DNA of 23,426 bases from Firmicutes bacterium CAG:95 (GTDB taxonomy: Bacteria > Bacillota > Clostridia > Lachnospirales > Lachnospiraceae). This document shows, piece by piece, positions 21,275-23,426 of the stretch. The notes under the pieces are model-generated. The model searched no databases. It was not told the origin of the DNA and worked only from the letters and a program-made list of their open reading frames with translations. The position numbers and the translations under genes are program-made. Location of the stretch: positions 25,616 through 49,041 of the forward strand of contig FR902915.1 in assembly GCA_000438155.1 (NCBI GenBank). The letters run 5' to 3'. Numbering within the stretch: position 1 is the first letter of the stretch; each line of letters starts with the position of its first letter.

Positions 21275-22065
21275 GTGGCCTTGAAATCTCTTAAAAATAC
21301 CTTGTAGTTCTGGATGCCATGTCGTTGTAACAGTTCGGTAATGCTTGCACCGGTACGCAGCAGATCTTCATGGAAGTGCATGGTACGCACTGCGTTGAGG
21401 TAGGACAGAAAGGTCTGCCCGGTGTGTTTTCTGAACAGACGGCAGAAGTATTCATGGCTCACATGAAGAGCGGATGCTGCATCATGCAGGGTAATATCTT
21501 CCTGATAATGACTTCGAATGTATTGGAGAATTTCATCCATGCGTTCGAAGTTTTTCTTTTCCTTTTCTTTCACCTCCGGACTTAAGACTTCGGAGTAGTT
21601 TCCATATAATTCGTACAGAAATTCATAGAGTACAGATGAAAAATGAAGAAGGTATCCGGGATGTGGATTCTCATAGGTATCGCATAATTCCTGCAGGTAA
21701 TTACGCATTTTCTGCAAAGAGGTACTTCCGATAATGGAAGGAAAATATTCCTTAACGTGCAGGGAGGAGGCGTGATCAAGAACACGGCTTAAGTCTTCCA
21801 TCGGAATCTGAAGCAGCAGATAATCCACGCCGCCATGTGTTCTGGTGGAATGCAGTTCATGTGGATTCACGATCAGAATATCATGCTGGGAAAGGGTATA
21901 CTTCTGCTCATTGATGAATGCGGTCATATAACCTTTCAGTGGATAAATAATTTCCAGATGTCCATGCCAGTGCATGGGAGAGTAAAAACGGCTGTCCTTA
22001 ATTACGGCAAAATGCAGACGCAGGCGGGTGTCATCACTGATAATCTCATGGGAGTAGGAAGTCAT
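21235..22065 (-). CDS. AraC-family transcriptional regulator (divergent to GH3 gene)
   Basis: A 276-residue regulator. The N-terminal cupin-like domain has MHWHGHLEIIYPLKGYM and ILIVNPHELHS. The C-terminal AraC domain from about residue 180 has ITLHDAASALHVSHEYFCRL and SITELLQRHGIQNYKVFLRD, ending FKATYGCSPAELRKTK. The ATG at 22065 is chosen because AAAGGA lies nine bases upstream on the minus strand; the in-frame ATG six codons earlier has no ribosome site. It is divergent from the beta-glucosidase and most likely activates it in response to a sugar or glycoside. Its 3' end overlaps the truncated PHP gene. The overall design resembles the other AraC protein, but they share little sequence beyond family motifs. 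Confidence 0.93.
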   Translation of the reverse strand: MTSYSHEIISDDTRLRLHFAVIKDSRFYSPMHWHGHLEIIYPLKGYMTAFINEQKYTLSQHDILIVNPHELHSTRTHGGVDYLLLQIPMEDLSRVLDHASSLHVKEYFPSIIGSTSLQKMRNYLQELCDTYENPHPGYLLHFSSVLYEFLYELYGNYSEVLSPEVKEKEKKNFERMDEILQYIRSHYQEDITLHDAASALHVSHEYFCRLFRKHTGQTFLSYLNAVRTMHFHEDLLRTGASITELLQRHGIQNYKVFLRDFKATYGCSPAELRKTK

Positions 22066-22326
22066 TTCACGATATCCTTTCATAAATGGTTGTTACATAT
22101 CCTGAGTGACTTAAATAGTAAACCGTCAATTCGTGGCAGGCAGGCGATTTATGACTTTAAATGATCACAACTATAATTTAAAATCAACCCATATTCTCCA
22201 TTCAAATATAGCAATAATAATAAATAAATGTCAATATCAACCTATAAACTGGTTAATAACATAATAGAAGACCAAAGAGAAATGGGATAGGATATAACTA
22301 TAAAATCGAAATAACAGGAGGGTGTT
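22066..22326. promoter_or_regulatory. divergent control region between AraC gene and GH3 gene
   Basis: An AT-rich 261-base stretch without a gene. ATCAACCCATA (22183-22193) and ATCAACCTATA (22236-22246) are direct repeats 53 bases apart, about five helical turns, and a looser relative occurs near 22164; these are candidate AraC sites. TATAAA/TAAAAT at 22299-22306 is the likely -10 for the GH3 gene, without a good -35. Confidence 0.45.
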
Positions 22327-23426
22327 ATGAGCAGCAGAGTATTGGATTTTGAAAAGTATACAGCGAAGGCCCGTCAGGCGGTTGCGGAAGGACAGGTGCT
22401 TTTGCTGAATCAGAATCATGTGCTTCCTCTGCCGAAGGGAAGCCATGTTGCTGTATTTGGCAGAATGCAGCTTCATTATTATAAGAGCGGTACCGGATCA
22501 GGCGGTATGGTGAATGTAAATAAGGTGACCGGTATCCTGGAGGCGCTCGAAGAGAGCGAAGACGTGCAGGTATATGAGTCGTTAGTGGATGTATACCGCG
22601 AGTGGGAGAAGGATCATCCGTTTGATGAAGGCGTCGGCTGGGGAAATGAACCCTGGTCGCAGGAAGAAATGGAACTGAATGAGGCATTGGTCGAAGAGGC
22701 TGCCGAAAAGAACGAATATGCGATTGTCATTCTGGCAAGAACGGCCGGTGAGGATAAGGACAACAAAATGTTGGAGGGCGCGTACTGTCTGACCTCCATC
22801 GAAGAGGACATGCTTCAAAAGGTACGGAAGAGCTTTGCAAAGATGATTGTGCTGTTAAACACCGGTAACATCATGGATATGAGCTTTATGGATCAATATC
22901 GTCCGGATGCGGTGATGTATGTGTGGCAGGGAGGAATGATCGGCGGCTTTGGAACGGTCGATGTCCTTACCGGCAAGGTGTGTCCGTCCGGCCGACTTTC
23001 GGATACGATTGCGGCACAGATGTCCGATTATCCGGCTGATCCTTATTTTGGAGGTCTGGAGCAGAACCTTTACGTGGAGGATATTTATGTAGGATACCGG
23101 TATTTTGAATCAGCAGCAAAGAGCAAAGTATTGTACCCGTTTGGTTTCGGACTTTCTTATACCACGTTTTCGATGGAAGCAGATGGATATTCCTATGCGG
23201 AAAATCAGGTGTCCTTTGTGATGAAGGTGACAAATACCGGTTCCGTAGCAGGAAAAGAAGTCGTTCAGGTTTATGCAAAGGCTCCTTTGGGAAAGCTTGG
23301 CAAGCCTGCAAGAGTTCTGATTGATTTTAAGAAGACGAAGGAGTTAATGCCGGGCGAGTGTGAGACGCTTACATTCGCAATTCCGACATCGGTGTTTGCC
23401 TCCTATAATGAGGTAAGTACCGCAGG
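22327..23426 (+). CDS. GH3 beta-glucosidase with permuted domain order, 5' part (3' end outside window)
   Basis: The frame is open from the ATG at 22327 to the window end, giving at least 366 residues. AGGAGGG (22317-22323) supplies the ribosome site. The protein begins with what is normally the second GH3 domain: AVAEGQVLLLNQNHVLPLP, HVAVFGR, ILARTAGEDKDN with the region expected to give the acid/base residue, CLTSIEEDML, and YPFGFGLSYTTF. A fibronectin-III-like domain follows (KVTNTGSVAGKEVVQVYA, L-DFKKTKELMPGE). The catalytic (beta/alpha)8 barrel with the nucleophile aspartate should therefore come after the window. This reversed order is known in some rumen and gut beta-glucosidases. No signal peptide is seen, so it probably cleaves imported oligosaccharides in the cytoplasm. 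Confidence 0.9.
   Translation, partial: MSSRVLDFEKYTAKARQAVAEGQVLLLNQNHVLPLPKGSHVAVFGRMQLHYYKSGTGSGGMVNVNKVTGILEALEESEDVQVYESLVDVYREWEKDHPFDEGVGWGNEPWSQEEMELNEALVEEAAEKNEYAIVILARTAGEDKDNKMLEGAYCLTSIEEDMLQKVRKSFAKMIVLLNTGNIMDMSFMDQYRPDAVMYVWQGGMIGGFGTVDVLTGKVCPSGRLSDTIAAQMSDYPADPYFGGLEQNLYVEDIYVGYRYFESAAKSKVLYPFGFGLSYTTFSMEADGYSYAENQVSFVMKVTNTGSVAGKEVVQVYAKAPLGKLGKPARVLIDFKKTKELMPGECETLTFAIPTSVFASYNEVSTA

Noticed and set aside
1..23426. CRISPR arrays, tRNA or rRNA genes, insertion sequences, phage genes
   Set aside because: No regular spacer-repeat pattern, cloverleaf with TTCRA arm, rRNA core sequence, transposase or integrase motif was recognised on either strand.

Overview
The window looks like chromosomal DNA from a Lachnospiraceae-type gut or rumen anaerobe (Clostridia, Bacillota). 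This is inferred from moderate GC with AT-rich promoters, strong AGGAGG-type ribosome sites, ferredoxin-dependent 2-oxoacid metabolism, queH, plant-glucan hydrolases, and a sugar ABC importer without its own ATPase. No rRNA, tRNA, CRISPR array, phage gene or transposase gene was found. Both ends cut through genes.

Layout. Bases 1-3137 hold the 3' end of a beta-CASP RNA hydrolase, a strongly structured leader, dihydrofolate reductase (folA), and a secreted GH5 endoglucanase lipoprotein. Bases 3151-8646 hold branched-chain aminotransferase ilvE with promoter and terminator, then an operon with a strong promoter: iorA, iorB, a PaaK-type aryl-CoA ligase, and a tandem ACT-domain protein. A LysR regulator converges on this operon. 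purA follows at 9904-11196. Bases 11219-15791 hold an AraC regulator divergent from a solute-binding protein and two permeases of a CUT1 sugar importer. Bases 15871-19971 are mainly housekeeping: queH, argS, rnhA and a divergent MraY-like phosphosugar transferase. Bases 20117-23426 hold a DUF11 repeat protein, a truncated PHP-domain gene, a second AraC regulator, and the 5' part of a GH3 beta-glucosidase with permuted domain order.

How the genes fit together. GH5 (extracellular chain cleavage), the importer and GH3 (no visible signal peptide, so probably cytoplasmic) form a plausible route for plant beta-glucan oligosaccharides, with AraC regulators beside the importer and the GH3. IorAB, the PaaK-like ligase, the ACT protein and nearby ilvE form a plausible aryl-acid module. 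It could oxidise aromatic amino acids to aryl-acetates, or run in reverse to salvage aryl-acetates into aromatic amino acids.

The most unusual signals are non-coding. They are a three-way-junction RNA-like element before folA; a 14-bp triple repeat that forms two overlapping promoters before argS; a 211-bp gap between binding protein and permease with mutually exclusive hairpins; and a gene-truncation junction at about 21230.
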